Positions 5,433 to 5,919 of a stretch of 5,919 bases of DNA are shown here, piece after piece; positions within the stretch are counted from its first letter, which is position 1; each line of letters opens with the position of its first letter. Position numbers and translations under genes: made by a program. Origin of the DNA: Firmicutes bacterium UBA6226 (GTDB lineage: Bacteria; Bacillota_A; Clostridia; Peptostreptococcales; Acidaminobacteraceae). The stretch spans positions 1 through 5,919 of the forward strand of contig DJWQ01000219.1 in the NCBI GenBank assembly GCA_002441045.1. The letters run 5' to 3'. The notes beneath the pieces were generated by a model that saw only the letters and a list, made by a program, of their open reading frames with translations, made no database searches and was not told the DNA's origin.

Positions 5433-5519
5433 TATTACGGATCTCGTTATTACGTTTGACGATATTACGTTTAACGTTATATCGGCTTCCGTAATACAAC
5501 TATATCGCTTACCGATATA
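5433..5519. promoter_or_regulatory. Array of five 19-bp palindromic operators upstream of padR-DUF2812
   Basis: Five copies of WATWWCG-N5-CGWWATW lie at 5433-5451, 5448-5466, 5463-5481, 5478-5496 and 5501-5519. All ten half-sites fit WATWWCG. The rightmost copy is a perfect palindrome (TATATCG and CGATATA). The first four have centres at 5442, 5457, 5472 and 5487, exactly 15 bp apart, and neighbours share four bases (TATT or TATA). The fifth is centred 23 bp further on. The fifth site fills the spacer of the promoter and overlaps its -10, while the others cover the start site and early leader. A lone half-site (CGTTATA, 5389-5395) sits beside the ribosome binding site. Binding by the PadR protein is the natural inference. 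Confidence 0.8.
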
Positions 5520-5527
5520 AATGTCAA
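5499..5527 (-). promoter_or_regulatory. Near-consensus promoter of the padR-DUF2812 operon
   Basis: On the minus strand a perfect TTGACA (5527-5522) and TATAGT (5504-5499, five of six) are separated by exactly 17 bp. The predicted start near 5492 gives a leader of about 120 bases. The spacer is occupied by the most symmetrical operator of the array. A strong promoter under a repressor is the usual design for PadR systems. Confidence 0.8.
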
Positions 5528-5537
5528 CAAAAAAATT

Positions 5538-5577
5538 AAAAAAAGCGTCTGATAAATTTAAATTATCAAGACGCTTT
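5538..5577 (-). terminator. Intrinsic terminator of the AraC-family gene
   Basis: AAAGCGTCT (5542-5550) pairs with AGACGCTTT (5569-5577). After one bulged A (5568), GATAA (5551-5555) pairs with TTATC (5563-5567) around a 7-base loop. On the minus strand the hairpin runs into seven T (5544-5538) and, after AA, another seven T (5535-5529). It starts 12 bases past the stop at 5590 and isolates the padR promoter from upstream transcription. Confidence 0.85.
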
Positions 5578-5589
5578 GTAAACGTACTT

Positions 5590-5919
5590 CTATTTAATCG
5601 CCTTTATCGGCATAAGCTCCATATAGCCACGCTCACCCAAAGGCTCGAGTTGAATCCGCGGATTGGACTCATCCCATTCATAACCTATGTTTTTAGGATT
5701 GTATTTTTGGATGGCTTTCCAAACCGATTCTATTGCTTTGCCATAATCCTCTTCTTCAAACGGTTCACCTTGAAATAATAGATACTCTGCTTCCGGTAGT
5801 TCAATTTCATCAAAATCATTTGGCATTACGCCAGTATAATCCAGTGGGACTTCAACACCTTGAACGTATTTTGAGGTATTTGGCTTAATATATGCTTCAG
5901 GTAGCCAAAGACTAACTGG
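5590..5919 (-). CDS. AraC-family regulator, C-terminal GyrI-like effector-binding domain (partial)
   Basis: The frame is open from the right edge of the window to a TAG at 5592-5590, giving the last 109 residues; the start lies outside. An internal ATG at 5826 is not the start, because the sequence upstream continues the same domain. The visible part matches the C-terminal ligand-binding (GyrI-like, BmrR/SoxS-associated) domain often fused to an AraC-type helix-turn-helix. It begins LWLPEAYIKPNTSKYVQGVE, then has LPEAEYLLFQGEP (about residues 41-53), a helix with AIESVWKAIQKYNP, and the end RIQLEPLGERGYMELMPI. Such domains bind small, often cationic or hydrophobic molecules. The DNA-binding part is not visible, so the AraC label rests on the known architecture of close family members. 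It is separated from padR by its terminator. Confidence 0.8.
   Translation of the reverse strand, partial: PVSLWLPEAYIKPNTSKYVQGVEVPLDYTGVMPNDFDEIELPEAEYLLFQGEPFEEEDYGKAIESVWKAIQKYNPKNIGYEWDESNPRIQLEPLGERGYMELMPIKAIK

Noticed and set aside
5433..5519. The repeat array as a CRISPR, replication iterons or a transposon end.
   Set aside because: The units are palindromic, overlapping, only 19 bp long and centred on a sigma-A promoter. There are no spacers, initiator gene or transposase nearby.
5521..5778. Plus-strand open frame opposite the AraC-family gene.
   Set aside because: It runs through the terminator hairpin and antisense to a well-recognised domain, and no ribosome binding site precedes its ATG.

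Overview
The window looks like chromosomal DNA of a low-to-moderate GC Bacillota, probably a clostridial relative. The reasons are strong AGGAGG-type ribosome binding sites, sigma-A-like promoters, short intrinsic terminators with T tracts, and the gene families present: PadR regulators, DUF1292, DUF2812, and an AraC regulator with a GyrI-like C-terminus. The organism call is an inference. There are eight genes, two of them cut by the window ends, and no RNA gene, insertion sequence or CRISPR array was seen. No gap between genes exceeds about 230 bases.

Left part (1-3114). The C-terminal end of an unrecognised protein (+) converges on an MscS-family mechanosensitive channel gene (-), and the two share a bidirectional terminator. 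The channel frame extends well upstream of its first ATG/GTG/TTG-type start. It runs to a strong Shine-Dalgarno sequence that is followed only by an ATC codon, so a non-canonical start is likely. Behind it is a two-gene unit on the minus strand: a PadR regulator with a Vir-type C-terminal domain, overlapping by 8 bases an alpha/beta hydrolase. Its promoter region carries a 25-bp direct repeat, 31 bp apart. Each copy contains a perfect ACCTA-N-TAGGT palindrome abutting a TATAAT.

Middle (3075-4484). A His-rich DUF1292 protein (-) and a YkgJ-type cysteine-cluster protein (+) are divergently transcribed from a 228-bp intergenic region. That region holds an 8-bp inverted repeat and a 10-bp-phased direct repeat. 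Both proteins look metal-related (His/Cys clusters), and both genes have their own terminators.

Right part (4483-5919). A short PadR regulator and a DUF2812 membrane protein form a tight operon on the minus strand (1-base gap). Its near-consensus promoter (TTGACA-N17-TATAGT) is embedded in an array of five 19-bp palindromes, WATWWCG-N5-CGWWATW. Four of these are spaced exactly 15 bp apart and share half-site bases. This looks like an autoregulatory multi-operator of the PadR protein and is the most striking structure in the window. Upstream lies the 3' end of an AraC-family regulator gene with its own terminator. The recurring theme is small PadR switches, each controlling itself and one partner gene.
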